Counted from the first letter of the stretch, positions 9,343-19,037 are shown. The stretch is 64,000 nt of DNA from Flavobacterium sp. UBA6721 (GCA_002454195.1 DKIJ01000004.1:77178-141177), one strand, 5' to 3'. A program made the numbers and translations. Notes: generated by a model not told the origin, from the letters alone.

Positions 9343-9981
9343 ATGAATACATTTTTGATTGCCATAATACTAGCCAATGTCCTCTTTAGTTACAAAGGTT
9401 TTAATGACTATTCTTTTTTTAGAAAATATGAATTTCACGTAGGAAGTATTCGATCAGGTGAACAACTCCGAATGTTAACTTCAGGATTTCTCCATGCCGA
9501 TTTAGGTCATTTGATCTTTAATATGATAACGCTTTATTTTTTTGCTCCAGTTGTAAGTGCTTATTTGGGCAATTTGATGTTTGTGATTATCTATTTCTCG
9601 AGTTTAATTTTTGGAAGTTTGCTCACATTGGCTATTCATAAAAACGAATATAATTATAGAGCAATTGGAGCTTCTGGAGCTGTTACAGGTGTTTTGTATT
9701 CGGCAATTTTATTAGAGCCAGATATGATGTTAGGTATCTTTTTTATCATTCCAATGCCAGCTTATGTATTTGGAATTTTGTATTTATTATATTCGATTTA
9801 TGGAATGCGTGCAAAGAATGATGGAATAGGACATACGGCTCATTTTGGAGGAGCTATAGGTGGCTATTTGATTACCTTATTATTTTATCCAAATTTAATT
9901 GTTTTACATCCTTTGATGGTCAGTTTGTTAGCCATTCCTATTGTAATTCTTTTTATTTTAATAAAATTAAAGAAGCTTTAG
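9343..9981 (+). CDS. Rhomboid-family intramembrane serine protease
   Basis: 212 residues, six predicted membrane spans. The catalytic dyad is Ser111 in GASGAVTG and His167 in GHTAHFGGAIGG. A conserved H-x-D-x-x-H-L-x-x-N pattern (HADLGHLIFNM) lies in helix 2. It cleaves membrane-embedded substrates, and its target here is unknown. Transcribed divergently from the acyltransferase gene. Confidence 0.92.
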   Translation: MNTFLIAIILANVLFSYKGFNDYSFFRKYEFHVGSIRSGEQLRMLTSGFLHADLGHLIFNMITLYFFAPVVSAYLGNLMFVIIYFSSLIFGSLLTLAIHKNEYNYRAIGASGAVTGVLYSAILLEPDMMLGIFFIIPMPAYVFGILYLLYSIYGMRAKNDGIGHTAHFGGAIGGYLITLLFYPNLIVLHPLMVSLLAIPIVILFILIKLKKL

Positions 9982-10029
9982 TGGCACAACTTTTGACTAT
10001 CATTTAGAAAATTTAAAAAAGATATAAAA

Positions 10030-10722
10030 ATGAAAAGAACAATAGTAGTACTAGCAGTTATGTTTATGACTTTGTCTTATGGACAAGAAATAAAACAAAT
10101 TCCTCAAATAGCAGTTTCGGGTGAAGGAAAAGTAAAAGTTATTCCAGATGAAGCCTTAATTACGGTTTCAGTTGAGACCAGAGGAAATGTAGCCAAAGAG
10201 GTTAAAAAGGAAAATGATACTAAAATTGAAGCGGTTTTAAAGCTTATCAAAAAAATGAATTTTGCCCCAACCGATTTTAGAACACAACGTGTAAATCTAA
10301 ATCCGCAATATGATTATGAAAAAAAGAAAACGACTTATAATGCTACTCAAACTATTGAAATCACAGTTAGAGATTTAAATAAATACGATGAATTAATGGA
10401 AGGTTTGGTAAATCAGGGCGTAAATCGAATTGATAATGTAGTATTTCAGTCGTCTAAACTAGCACAATATGAATCAGAAGCTAGAAAATTAGCCATGAAA
10501 GAAGCTAAGCATAAAGCTGAAGATTATGTTTCAGTTTTAGGACAAAAAGTAGGCAAAGCAATGTCTATTACAGATAATACACAAAGTTATAATCCACAAC
10601 CTGTTTTTGCTCGATTTAAAACAATCGGAGCTATGGAAAGCGATGCAGCCCCAAGAGGAACATTAGCTGCAGGAGAAATTACTATAGTTTCTAATGTGAG
10701 TGTTAATTTTATATTGGAGTAA
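10030..10722 (+). CDS. SIMPL (DUF541) domain periplasmic protein
   Basis: 230 residues. Signal peptide about 1-18 (LSYGQ), then a SIMPL/DUF541 domain over the rest: ISVSGEGKVKVIPDEA-type start, central NPQYDYEKKKTTYNATQTIEI, and C-terminal ITIVSNVSVNFILE. Family members are periplasmic or outer-membrane associated, with poorly defined stress-related roles. Ends at a strong terminator shared with the convergent DnaJ-KTSC gene. Confidence 0.85.
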   Translation: MKRTIVVLAVMFMTLSYGQEIKQIPQIAVSGEGKVKVIPDEALITVSVETRGNVAKEVKKENDTKIEAVLKLIKKMNFAPTDFRTQRVNLNPQYDYEKKKTTYNATQTIEITVRDLNKYDELMEGLVNQGVNRIDNVVFQSSKLAQYESEARKLAMKEAKHKAEDYVSVLGQKVGKAMSITDNTQSYNPQPVFARFKTIGAMESDAAPRGTLAAGEITIVSNVSVNFILE

Positions 10723-10739
10723 ACCTTGGTATACAAAGT

Positions 10740-10775
10740 AAAAAGCCAGTAAATTATTTTTTACTGGCTTTTTTA
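10740..10775. terminator. Bidirectional terminator
   Basis: 13-bp stem (10741-10753 with 10760-10772) around a 6-nt loop, A-run before and T-run after, between convergent genes. Confidence 0.85.
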
Positions 10776-10794
10776 TTGGTGTAGATTAATTTAA

Positions 10795-11235
10795 TTAATC
10801 TTGATTAGTAACTTTTCTGTATGGAAATGCGTTAAAAATATGTCTTTTAGCAAATCTTGCTGGAGAGTCAGCATTTACCATTTTGATGTAAGTTGCTTTA
10901 GGAACACTAATGTATTCATAAACGCTACCGTTAGAGAAATTTACAATTAATCTTGCTTCTTCAAACTTGTAATCAGTAACTGTAGCTGTAGCAATTGTTT
11001 CTTGATATTCAGGTAAATTAGCTTTGATAGTTTCAGGATTAATACTTACTAAAAAGTGGTAAGCTTCAATGATTTTTTTACTATTCTCTTCAGCAGCTTT
11101 CAAACCAGCTTCATCTCCTTGAAATTTATCTGGATGTGATTCTTTCATCGCATTACGATAAATGGTTTTCAATTCTTTTAGCTGCACAGTTTTATCAACA
11201 TTTAAAAGCTTACGGTATTCAACTATTTTTTTCAT
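10795..11235 (-). CDS. DnaJ-domain protein fused to KTSC domain
   Basis: 146 residues. The N-terminal J domain (about 4-68) has the Hsp70-stimulating HPD motif at 34-36. The C-terminal KTSC domain (about 82-140; YKFEEARLIVNFSNGSVYEYISVP) is a small module found in nucleic-acid-linked proteins and standing alone. The J-KTSC fusion is recurrent in Flavobacteriia. It probably recruits DnaK to a KTSC-recognised partner. Confidence 0.88.
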   Translation of the reverse strand: MKKIVEYRKLLNVDKTVQLKELKTIYRNAMKESHPDKFQGDEAGLKAAEENSKKIIEAYHFLVSINPETIKANLPEYQETIATATVTDYKFEEARLIVNFSNGSVYEYISVPKATYIKMVNADSPARFAKRHIFNAFPYRKVTNQD

Positions 11236-11399
11236 AAATTTAGGTAACTACTTGTCTATTAGTTAGAAAGCAATTATGTTTACTTTCCATGTCGACAATT
11301 TTTTTGCAAAGGTACACTTTTTTTTAAGTTTTCACTTTATGATTAAAAAAAAACAAAAAAAAGTTTTTTAGCAGTTAAAATGCAGATTATCAGTATTTA

Positions 11400-11645
11400 T
11401 TATTCTGGTTTGTTATTTGCTTTATCGAAGTTTTTAGACTTTTTAGGATACTTTTTGAAACTAATATCACTTGGGTTTTCTATAACCGATTTTATAGTAA
11501 TCCAATCACCAATGCTAAATTTAGTCTGAACTATTTTATAATCTAGTATGTATTCTCCACAAAAAAAGTTGTTGTTTTCATCTTGTTCAATAACTCCTGT
11601 AAATATTCCTTTTTGCAACATTTTTTCTTCTGAAGATTTAGTCAT
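11400..11645 (-). CDS. Small conserved hypothetical protein
   Basis: 81 residues, not recognised. The body (GIFTGVIEQDENNNFFCGEYILDYKIV...FSIGDWITIKSVIENP) looks like a compact beta-barrel of OB type, followed by a Lys-rich tail. It is soluble and has no signal. Monocistronic. The long T/A-rich spacer on its left (11236-11399) shows no gene. Confidence 0.55.
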   Translation of the reverse strand: MTKSSEEKMLQKGIFTGVIEQDENNNFFCGEYILDYKIVQTKFSIGDWITIKSVIENPSDISFKKYPKKSKNFDKANNKPE

Positions 11646-11730
11646 CCTATTTTTTTTAAAAATTTAGGCAAAGTTAATCATTTAATCTTGGCTTTAGGCT
11701 GTTTTGAGCAATCTAAGTATCTTTGCAATT

Positions 11731-12291
11731 ATGCAAAAAGATTATAAACCACATCCCAATTCATTTAAAAATACCTTTTGTATTTTTGATGAAGTACTTC
11801 CGGAGGCTATAAATGGATTGAAAAAACAATTTGAAAGTAAATCGGGGAGTAGTTATTACTATTCAAAGGTAGGCATGTATCGAGTTTCAAATCATTGGGG
11901 ACGATTAGCTAATAGCAAGTGGCGATTGATTCCTCTGGAACCTGAAACGGCTAGTAAAATTAAAATAGGATTTGCAAAATGGGATTGTTTTTATCCGGAC
12001 AATAACACAGATAAATTGTACTATTTAGAGATGGATTATGTTAAAAATACAGTCAGTTATCAGCATAAATTAAATCCTAACTATAATCAAAAAAAGCTGT
12101 TAAGAACCAGTCAGGAAACTACTAAAAGAATTAAGCAAGTTCGAAATATTATAGAACTTACTTCTTGGGCAAATCATTTTGAATGTGACGACATAACACT
12201 TTTACGATCTTTAATTATTGAAGAATTAATTAATAGCAATAAAAGTTTAGATTGTATTAAACGTGAGGTTGCTGAGAAACTTTCTAATTAA
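11731..12291 (+). CDS. Conserved hypothetical protein
   Basis: 186 residues from ATG 11731. An in-frame extension to 11704 is less likely, because a TAnnTTTG element (TATCTTTG, 11718-11725) lies inside it. Soluble, rich in aromatic residues (SNHWGRLANSKWRL, GFAKWDCFYPDN), with a helical C-terminal half. No known domain recognised. The stop codon shares the bases TTAA with the stop of the convergent response regulator (4-bp tail-to-tail overlap). Confidence 0.6.
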   Translation: MQKDYKPHPNSFKNTFCIFDEVLPEAINGLKKQFESKSGSSYYYSKVGMYRVSNHWGRLANSKWRLIPLEPETASKIKIGFAKWDCFYPDNNTDKLYYLEMDYVKNTVSYQHKLNPNYNQKKLLRTSQETTKRIKQVRNIIELTSWANHFECDDITLLRSLIIEELINSNKSLDCIKREVAEKLSN

Positions 12292-12680
12292 GTAGTTGTG
12301 ATTTTTTTTAAATCTTCTAGACTAATTGGTTTGCACATATAACCTAAAATATTAGGATTGTTTTTTGCCCTTTCTCTATCTTCAATTGCAATTGAGGAGC
12401 TTGAAATATAGATGTTGAGTTTTGAGTTAATTTGTTCTTTTAAATGCGCAATTTCATCCATAAATCCCCAACCATCCAGTACAGGCATTTCGATATCTAA
12501 GAGTATGATATCGGGAAATGGTTCATTACTACTTATATTTTTTTTTAATGATTCAATAGCTTCTTTTCCATTGTTATAGGATTGAATGATTGTAAACAAA
12601 TCAGATTTGATTACAACTTTTTTCATGATGATTTGGTAGATAGGGTCATCATCTATGATCCAAATTTTTTTTCCAATCAT
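12288..12680 (-). CDS. Single-domain response regulator (CheY-like)
   Basis: 130 residues, receiver domain only. Acidic pocket DDD at 10-12, phosphoacceptor Asp62 (LLDIEMPVLDG) and Lys near CKPIS. No output domain, so it acts by protein contact or within a phosphorelay. It overlaps the upstream sensor kinase gene by 4 nt (ATGA-type coupling) and is almost certainly that kinase's partner. Confidence 0.92.
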   Translation of the reverse strand: MIGKKIWIIDDDPIYQIIMKKVVIKSDLFTIIQSYNNGKEAIESLKKNISSNEPFPDIILLDIEMPVLDGWGFMDEIAHLKEQINSKLNIYISSSSIAIEDRERAKNNPNILGYMCKPISLEDLKKITTT

Positions 12681-15034
12681 GCTATAAATACTTTAAAAGT
12701 TGTTCCTAAATTGGGTTCGCTCTCTACAGTTATATTTCCTCCCATAGCATCAATTTGATTTTTTGTAATGAATAAACCAATTCCTTTAGAATCTTTGTGG
12801 GTGCTGAATTTTTTATACATTCCAAAAATTTTGTGACCATTTTTGTCAAGGTCTATCCCAATTCCATTATCAGAAATTTTTAGAACCGTATTTTTACCTT
12901 CTACATAACTGTCAATTTGAATGATAGGATGTCTTTCGTGATGACTGTATCTGATGGCATTCGAAATTAAATTATACAAGATGCTTTCTAAATAGGCAGG
13001 ATTGTAAATGATTTCTACTTCTTTATCGATATTTGAAATTATTTTTACACCTTTTAATTGAATTTGGTCAGACAAAACGGTTAAGGTATTATCAATATAT
13101 TGATTTAAGTTTACTTTTTCAGTTACAATATCAACATTGGTTTGAATATTAACAATTTCATTTAAGTTCAGCATTGTTTCGTTTAAAGAATCGGAAACTG
13201 ATTTTAACAACTGAACCATCTCTTCTTTTTCTTCTTCTGAATCGGAGGTTTCAATCAAATCAACGATTGAAGATATATTACTCGTGTGTGTTCTTAAATT
13301 ATGTGAAACTATATATGAAAAATTCAACAATCTTTTATTTTGTTCACTAACTAAATTGAATGAATTGTTTAAATCCTTTTCAATTTCCTTGTTTTTTGTA
13401 ATGTCAATCATAATCCCTCGCAAACTTACAGCTTCGTCATTAAGAACGATGACATTAACAATATCTCTAAGCCAAATAATTCTTCCATCTTTTGCAACCA
13501 TACGATACTCAAAATCATGATTTAATTTTGCAGCTGTTTTCGACATGCAAAAGTTTAAGGTTGTTTCACGATCTTTATGATAAATATGGTTAGGCCAAAA
13601 ATTAGGGGTGTTAATCCATTCTTCAGAAGTATAACCTAAAATACTTTCTACTTTTTTACTGATAAAATTAAAGTTTAGTGTTTTAGCATCACATTCCCAA
13701 ACGATTCCATCAACGGTGTTGATTAGAGATTCAATTCTGATTTGAGATTCATTGATGATTCGATCTGTTTCTTTTCTTTTAGTAATATCTTCAATAACAA
13801 CGATATGGTTTGTAGGTGTTTCTCCTTCTTTCCAAAGCGATGAACCCGTTTTATTGACCCAGATTGTTTTTCCAAGTTTACTTATATATCGTTTTTCAAT
13901 GGTGTATTCTTTTATTTTTCCTTTGATTAGTTTATTTAAATACTCTAAAGTTATGTTAATATCATCTGGATGAATTAGTTTAAAAAGATCTAAATTTTTT
14001 AATTCATCATTAGTGTAGCCTGTTATTTCGCAGAATTTTTTATTTACTTCTGAAAATTTTCCAGTCAAAGTATCTACGTAGGCAATTCCAAGTGCGGCAT
14101 GGTCAAATATACTTTTAAATTTTATTTCATTTTTTAAAAGTTTATCTGTTTGTTCTTGCAGTAAAATTTCTAGTTCAGCTGGTTTTTTAAAAAAAGAAGT
14201 AGTTAAATAACCTATTAATATGGATAAAAACAAAGCTAAAATAGTATGTGTTGCAAATGGCAAAACAAACTCATTTGGTTTGTTATCTATGAGGTAAAGT
14301 TTCCAATCGCCCGCGTCAATATAGGAGGTAATAGCGTTTTTTATGTCTATTTCTTTATTCTGTTTTGTATTTGTAAAAAAAGTTTCTTTCTGAGTAATTG
14401 GATTGATTTTTGAGAATACAAAAGTATATTTAGAATTATCTAATTTTTTTATGTCAGGATTGTCAAATAACGTTTGTAAGCGAATAAGTATAGCTGAGAA
14501 ACCCCAAAACTTGTTGTTTTTGTAAATAGCTATTCTTCCTAAAATGCCTAAACCGCCCTGTTTCAGTTCAAATGGTCCTGCATAATACATTTTTCTAGTT
14601 TGTATAGCTTTTAATGCTTCGTAACGGTTTTTTTTATTTTTTAAAATATTAATGCCTGTAGCCGCTTCATTTCCTTTTTGGGGATAGGTGTATTTAATAA
14701 TTCCGTTTGGAACTAATTGAACCGCATCAATATTAGGATCAGAAGCCAGTATTTGTTGTCCAATAGCTTCAAAATTTTCCGGTTTTCCTTCGTCGTTAAT
14801 GCAAAGTGCAAGCATCATAGCATCAACATAATTATTTTCTAAAGACTCTTCGATGCTTTTATGTATACTCTTTAATTTAGCATACATAGTATCATACTTA
14901 GATTTTTTTGATAATTGATATTGTTGGAAGATGATTAGAGAAAAGATAATGAAAAAAAATAGACAAGCTAAAACCCCTGTTAGTTTTGGTTTTATAGTTA
15001 GCCATTTTATTTTTGTTAATGATAATCTTTTCAT
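12677..15034 (-). CDS. CHASE-PAS-PAS sensor histidine kinase
   Basis: 785 residues. First membrane span about 17-38, periplasmic CHASE sensor domain about 45-250 (DPNIDAVQLVPNGIIKYTYP), second span about 258-282, PAS/PAC 1 about 300-425, PAS/PAC 2 about 428-555, HisKA-type helix with His578 (SHNLRT), and HATPase_c about 660-785 (N box NLISNAIRYS, G boxes DNGIGI and KGIGLF). CHASE domains bind small ligands such as cytokinin-like molecules. The ligand here is unknown. Co-transcribed with the response regulator at 12288. Confidence 0.9.
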   Translation of the reverse strand: MKRLSLTKIKWLTIKPKLTGVLACLFFFIIFSLIIFQQYQLSKKSKYDTMYAKLKSIHKSIEESLENNYVDAMMLALCINDEGKPENFEAIGQQILASDPNIDAVQLVPNGIIKYTYPQKGNEAATGINILKNKKNRYEALKAIQTRKMYYAGPFELKQGGLGILGRIAIYKNNKFWGFSAILIRLQTLFDNPDIKKLDNSKYTFVFSKINPITQKETFFTNTKQNKEIDIKNAITSYIDAGDWKLYLIDNKPNEFVLPFATHTILALFLSILIGYLTTSFFKKPAELEILLQEQTDKLLKNEIKFKSIFDHAALGIAYVDTLTGKFSEVNKKFCEITGYTNDELKNLDLFKLIHPDDINITLEYLNKLIKGKIKEYTIEKRYISKLGKTIWVNKTGSSLWKEGETPTNHIVVIEDITKRKETDRIINESQIRIESLINTVDGIVWECDAKTLNFNFISKKVESILGYTSEEWINTPNFWPNHIYHKDRETTLNFCMSKTAAKLNHDFEYRMVAKDGRIIWLRDIVNVIVLNDEAVSLRGIMIDITKNKEIEKDLNNSFNLVSEQNKRLLNFSYIVSHNLRTHTSNISSIVDLIETSDSEEEKEEMVQLLKSVSDSLNETMLNLNEIVNIQTNVDIVTEKVNLNQYIDNTLTVLSDQIQLKGVKIISNIDKEVEIIYNPAYLESILYNLISNAIRYSHHERHPIIQIDSYVEGKNTVLKISDNGIGIDLDKNGHKIFGMYKKFSTHKDSKGIGLFITKNQIDAMGGNITVESEPNLGTTFKVFIA

Positions 15035-15374
15035 TTTACTGGAATAATCTAATTTTTACCGTTTTTTATTTTTTGAGATGAAATTTATAATAAGTAGATT
15101 AAAAACGCAAAGTTAATATTTAAAGTATTAGAACTTGAAAAAAGTGAGTAAAATAACATGGTTTCTTTATGTTTTTCTATGAATTAGAAAATAGATTTTT
15201 TACGTAAATATAACTAAAATTGTTTTTTTTTTTTTGCACAAATTCTTTAATATTTTTTCTTATATTTTTACAATTTAATTGAAAATTCAATTTTAAATTG
15301 ATGAACTTTGTCTGCTGTTTTAAAACGTAGAATTTTTTTTATGAAAAATATGTTATTGTAAATACGATAAAATT
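15035..15374. other. AT-rich intergenic region without genes
   Basis: 340 bp separating divergent transcripts. It contains a 14-T run near 15225 and an imperfect 30-nt inverted repeat at 15271-15300 (core AATTGAA-AA-TTCAATT), which could form a hairpin or operator. No coding frame is supported. Confidence 0.5.
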
Positions 15375-15524
15375 ATGGGAAGAAATAATGAAAAGAATAT
15401 AAAAAAACACAATGACAAGCTTCATAAGGCTCAGGCAAAAGCCAAGCAAGCCGAAATACTTAGAAAAGAAAAGCTGAAAGAAATTGTCAAGAAGTTTAAT
15501 GAAAATAAGAACGAAGAAAATTAA
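15375..15524 (+). CDS. Small basic 49-residue protein
   Basis: ATG 15375 to TAA 15524. Very Lys/Asn/Glu-rich (MGRNNEKNIKKHNDKLHKAQ start), predicted as one long charged helix. Not recognised. It lies only 2 nt before the ATG of the acidic 77-residue gene, which suggests a co-translated pair of opposite charge. Low-complexity composition keeps confidence moderate. Confidence 0.5.
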   Translation: MGRNNEKNIKKHNDKLHKAQAKAKQAEILRKEKLKEIVKKFNENKNEEN

Positions 15525-15526
15525 TA

Positions 15527-15760
15527 ATGATGGAAAACGATAAATATGCTTCTTTAAAAGCGGATGTTCAAGAAATAATAGATTTAATTGCTGCAAAAAA
15601 TGCTAAAGATGCTAATAATAAATTAGTCGATGTGAGTGAGTTGTTAGATGATTTATTAGACACTAGTGATGAAGATGAAGATTTAGTAGAAATTAGTAAA
15701 TACCAGGTTTTATTGAATCAATTGCATCAAAAAATAGTAGCACTTAATGGACATATATAA
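15527..15760 (+). CDS. Small acidic hypothetical protein
   Basis: 77 residues, strongly acidic middle (DDLLDTSDEDEDLVEISKYQ), helical throughout. Not recognised. Sits between the basic 49-residue gene (2 nt upstream) and ychJ (10 nt downstream), so likely one small operon. Confidence 0.6.
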   Translation: MMENDKYASLKADVQEIIDLIAAKNAKDANNKLVDVSELLDDLLDTSDEDEDLVEISKYQVLLNQLHQKIVALNGHI

Positions 15761-15770
15761 AAAGTGAAAG

Positions 15771-16148
15771 ATGAATTTATGTTATTGTAATTCTGAAAAA
15801 GCTTTTCAAGATTGTTGTGCTCCTTTTATTAAGGGTGAAAAAAGAGCCACTTCTGCAGAAGCCTTAATGCGTTCTCGATACAGCGCTTATGCTACCCATC
15901 AAGCAGATTATCTGATTGAAACTACTCATGTTTCTCAAAGAGACTTACATTCAAAATCAGATATTTTGCTTTGGGCAACTTCTAATCAGTGGCAAAAATT
16001 AGAAATTCTAAATGTAACAGCCACTACAGTCGAATTCAAAGCGTATTATTTGGATTCAAATAAAAAGCAACATATTCATCATGAATTTTCCACTTTTGTT
16101 CAGGAAAACGGAATTTGGTATTATGTTGATGGGGAATATTATGAATGA
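15771..16148 (+). CDS. ychJ: YchJ-family SEC-C motif protein
   Basis: 125 residues. The N-terminal zinc-binding SEC-C motif (CYCNSEKAFQDCC, residues 4-16) is followed by the YchJ/UPF0225 body (ATSAEALMRSRYSAYATHQADYLIETTH) with an NTF2-like beta-sheet (HHEFSTFVQENGIWYYVDGEYYE). Length and order match the family. Biochemical role not established. Ends with TGA, confirming ordinary use of that stop. Confidence 0.88.
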   Translation: MNLCYCNSEKAFQDCCAPFIKGEKRATSAEALMRSRYSAYATHQADYLIETTHVSQRDLHSKSDILLWATSNQWQKLEILNVTATTVEFKAYYLDSNKKQHIHHEFSTFVQENGIWYYVDGEYYE

Positions 16149-16271
16149 TATTTTTTTAATTTTTGTTTTTACCAGTCGAAATTGACTTCCTTTTTAATTG
16201 AATTTCTTTTAACTAAAAATTAATAACTGTTTGTTTGACGTGCTCTTTAAAATGATGTAATTTTAAAGATT

Positions 16272-17390
16272 ATGGAAAAAAGTATTAAAAAAGGATTCTA
16301 TTTCAAGCAATATCAGGCGCCAAATCAATCTCCATTTGATAAATTATTTGAAATTTTCAAAGAATTAATCACCTATACTTCTGGAGATTTTGATGAAGCG
16401 ATTAGTTGGCTACGCGAATTGGATAAGGAATACAAACTTACCGACGAAAACTACACCATTGATGATTTTATTGAAGATCTAAAGAAAAAGGGCTACGTCA
16501 AAGAAGTACTAAACGATGATGGAACTTCTGGAATCGGTATTACAGCTAAAACCGAAAGAGTCATCCGGCAACAAGCTTTAGATCAGATTTTTGGAAAATT
16601 AAAACGTTCTGGAAATGGTAATCATAAAACTAAATTCTCAGGTAATGGTGATGAGCATACAGGAGAGTTTCGCGAATTTCATTTTGGAGACAGTTTAGAG
16701 CGAATTTCATTGACAGAGAGCTTGCGAAATGCGCAAATCAATAACGGTGTCGAGAGTTTTATGTTGACAGAAAATGATTTGATTGTCGAAGATTCTCAAT
16801 TCAAAGCACAAATGAGTACTGTTCTAATGATTGATATTAGTCACAGTATGATTTTGTATGGAGAAGACCGAATTACCCCTGCCAAAAAAGTAGCTATGGC
16901 TTTAGCTGAATTGATAACTACTCGTTATCCGAAAGATACCTTAGATATTTTGGTTTTTGGAAATGATGCTTGGCCAATTGCCATTAAAGATTTACCGTAT
17001 TTAAAAGTTGGTCCTTATCATACTAACACAGTTGCAGGTTTGCAATTAGCGATGGACATATTGCGAAGAAAACGCAATACAAACAAACAAATTTTTATGA
17101 TTACCGATGGTAAACCAAGTTGTGTAAGAGAGCGCGATGGTTCGTATTACATGAATAGTAATGGTTTAGATGAATACATTGTAGATAAATGTTATACTCA
17201 GGCGCAACAAGCCAGAAAACTACATATTCCCATCACTACTTTTATGATTGCAAGCGATCCCTATTTGCAAAAATTTGTAAATAAGTTTACCGAAGCCAAT
17301 CAGGGGAAAGCATTTTATACAGGTTTAAAAGGTTTGGGAGAAATGATTTTTGAAGATTATGAAACCAATCGGAAAAAACGAATTAAGTAA
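16272..17390 (+). CDS. VWA-domain protein paired with MoxR ATPase
   Basis: 372 residues. The N-terminal helical half (about 1-170) has no recognised domain. The VWA domain (about 178-360) carries the metal-binding MIDAS motif DISHS and downstream TDGKP. Such proteins act with MoxR-type AAA+ ATPases as metal-dependent assembly or maturation factors. The ATPase gene follows 86 nt downstream on the same strand. Substrate unknown. Confidence 0.85.
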   Translation: MEKSIKKGFYFKQYQAPNQSPFDKLFEIFKELITYTSGDFDEAISWLRELDKEYKLTDENYTIDDFIEDLKKKGYVKEVLNDDGTSGIGITAKTERVIRQQALDQIFGKLKRSGNGNHKTKFSGNGDEHTGEFREFHFGDSLERISLTESLRNAQINNGVESFMLTENDLIVEDSQFKAQMSTVLMIDISHSMILYGEDRITPAKKVAMALAELITTRYPKDTLDILVFGNDAWPIAIKDLPYLKVGPYHTNTVAGLQLAMDILRRKRNTNKQIFMITDGKPSCVRERDGSYYMNSNGLDEYIVDKCYTQAQQARKLHIPITTFMIASDPYLQKFVNKFTEANQGKAFYTGLKGLGEMIFEDYETNRKKRIK

Positions 17391-17427
17391 ATTAAAAGCC
17401 AGAAAGCAGAATTTAGATAGTAGACTT

Positions 17428-17471
17428 TAAAAACTTTGCGTAAAGCATTGCGGACTTTGCGGTTAAAAATA
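17428..17471 (+). repeat. Interspersed CTTTGCGG-type repeat unit
   Basis: ACTTTGCG-type words recur here (AACTTTGCGT, then GACTTTGCGGTTAAAAAT), as they do upstream of purC (56706-56850). Resembles a dispersed non-coding repeat seen in Flavobacterium genomes. It lies between the VWA and ATPase genes. Confidence 0.55.
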
Positions 17472-17476
17472 AAAGT

Positions 17477-18940
17477 ATGAAAATAGAAAAGATAAAAACA
17501 GTAGGAGAATTAAAGGCTTCAGGTTATCAGTCAAAAAGCATTAAAGACGAATTAAGGGATAACCTAAGAGAAAAAATTAAATTAGGGGAGGCAACATTTG
17601 ATGGTATTCATGGTTTTGAAAACACAGTAATACCTGAGTTAGAACGTGCTATTTTATCTCGTCACAATATAAATTTGTTGGGGCTTCGTGGTCAGGCCAA
17701 AACCAGAATGGCTAGATTGATGGTAGGATTGTTGGATGAGTATATTCCTTATGTGACTGGCTCTGAAATAAACGACGATCCATTGCTGCCAATTTCTCGT
17801 TTCGCTAAAGATATTATCGCCGCTAAAGGTGATGATACTCCCATTTCTTGGTTGCATCGTAGTGAACGTTTTTATGAAAAATTAGCGACTCCAGATGTAA
17901 CTGTTGCTGATTTGATAGGTGATGTAGATCCTATTAAAGCAGCTAATTTGAAATTGTCTTACGCAGATGATCGAGTAATTCATTTTGGGATGATTCCTCG
18001 TGCTAACCGTTGTATTTTTGTAATTAATGAATTACCGGATTTACAAGCGCGCATTCAGGTCGCTTTATTTAATATTTTGCAAGAAGGAGATATTCAAATT
18101 CGTGGCTTTAAGGTGCGAATGCCTTTGGATATGCAATTTGTTTTTACTGCAAATCCGGAAGATTATACCAACAGAGGAAGTATCGTAACACCACTAAAAG
18201 ACCGTATTGGTTCTCAAATTTTAACTCATTATCCAGAAACAATTGCTATTGCGAGAACAATTACAGAACAAGAAGCAAAATTAGATACTAAACAATCCGA
18301 AAGTGTTTATATTCCTTCTTTGGCTAAAGATTTATTGGAACAAATAGGTTTTGAAGCCAGAACGAGTGAATATATCGATCATAAAAGTGGAGTGAGTGCT
18401 CGTATGAGTATTACGGCTTATGAGAATTTAATGAGTACTGCCGAACGTAGAGCGCTCAAAGCTGGGGTTGATAAAACTTCGGTACGTTTATCCGATTTCA
18501 TGGGGGTTATTCCAGCTATTACTGGAAAAGTGGAGTTGGTTTATGAAGGGGAGCAAGAAGGAGCAGTTGTGGTTGCAGAACATTTGATTGCAGCAGCAGT
18601 TCGAACTTTATTTCCGTTGTATTTTCCAAAAATTGAAAAATTAGAAAAACCGAATGAAAAAAATGCTTATTCAGATTTAATCGAATGGTTTTTTGCGGAA
18701 AGCGGTTTTGAATTATTGGATGATTGTTCTGATGAAGAATATCAACGCATTTTGGGAGCGATTGTTCCGTTGGAAATTTTATTGAAAGAATACCAGCCTG
18801 ATTTGGCAAAAGAAGATAAACTTTTCATGAAAGAGTTTGTACTTTGGGGATTAGTTGAATTTCGAAAATTGAGTAAAGATAGAATTTCAGAAGGCTATCT
18901 ATTTAAAGATATTTACGGAAGTTATTTAAGTAAATTGTAA
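17477..18940 (+). CDS. MoxR/magnesium-chelatase-type AAA+ ATPase
   Basis: 487 residues. AAA+ core with Walker A GLRGQAKT, Walker B-like IFVINELPD (Asn replaces the usual Asp), sensor 1 FTANPEDYTNRG and the MoxR/ChlI-like insert LQEGDIQIRGFKVRMP. The C-terminal lid is about 290-487. It probably remodels a target together with the upstream VWA partner. The replacement of Asp in Walker B (NE for DE) recurs in related proteins and need not abolish activity. Confidence 0.85.
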   Translation: MKIEKIKTVGELKASGYQSKSIKDELRDNLREKIKLGEATFDGIHGFENTVIPELERAILSRHNINLLGLRGQAKTRMARLMVGLLDEYIPYVTGSEINDDPLLPISRFAKDIIAAKGDDTPISWLHRSERFYEKLATPDVTVADLIGDVDPIKAANLKLSYADDRVIHFGMIPRANRCIFVINELPDLQARIQVALFNILQEGDIQIRGFKVRMPLDMQFVFTANPEDYTNRGSIVTPLKDRIGSQILTHYPETIAIARTITEQEAKLDTKQSESVYIPSLAKDLLEQIGFEARTSEYIDHKSGVSARMSITAYENLMSTAERRALKAGVDKTSVRLSDFMGVIPAITGKVELVYEGEQEGAVVVAEHLIAAAVRTLFPLYFPKIEKLEKPNEKNAYSDLIEWFFAESGFELLDDCSDEEYQRILGAIVPLEILLKEYQPDLAKEDKLFMKEFVLWGLVEFRKLSKDRISEGYLFKDIYGSYLSKL

Positions 18941-18973
18941 ATTTATAGATTAAGGTTCTAAAAAATAAGTCAT

Positions 18974-19022
18974 AAAAAAAGTTCTTCATTTCTACTATTT
19001 AAGAAACGAAGAACTTTTTGGT
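18974..19022. terminator. Bidirectional terminator
   Basis: AAAAAGTTCTTC (18976-18987) pairs with GAAGAACTTTTT (19008-19019) between convergent genes. An inner TTTCT/AGAAA stem extends it. Confidence 0.8.
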
Positions 19023-19037
19023 TTTTTTAAGTTTATA

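Noticed and set aside
15339-15596. Minus-strand frame of 85 codons
   Set aside because: Antisense to two better-supported small plus-strand genes. Its Phe/Leu richness reflects their A-rich coding strand.
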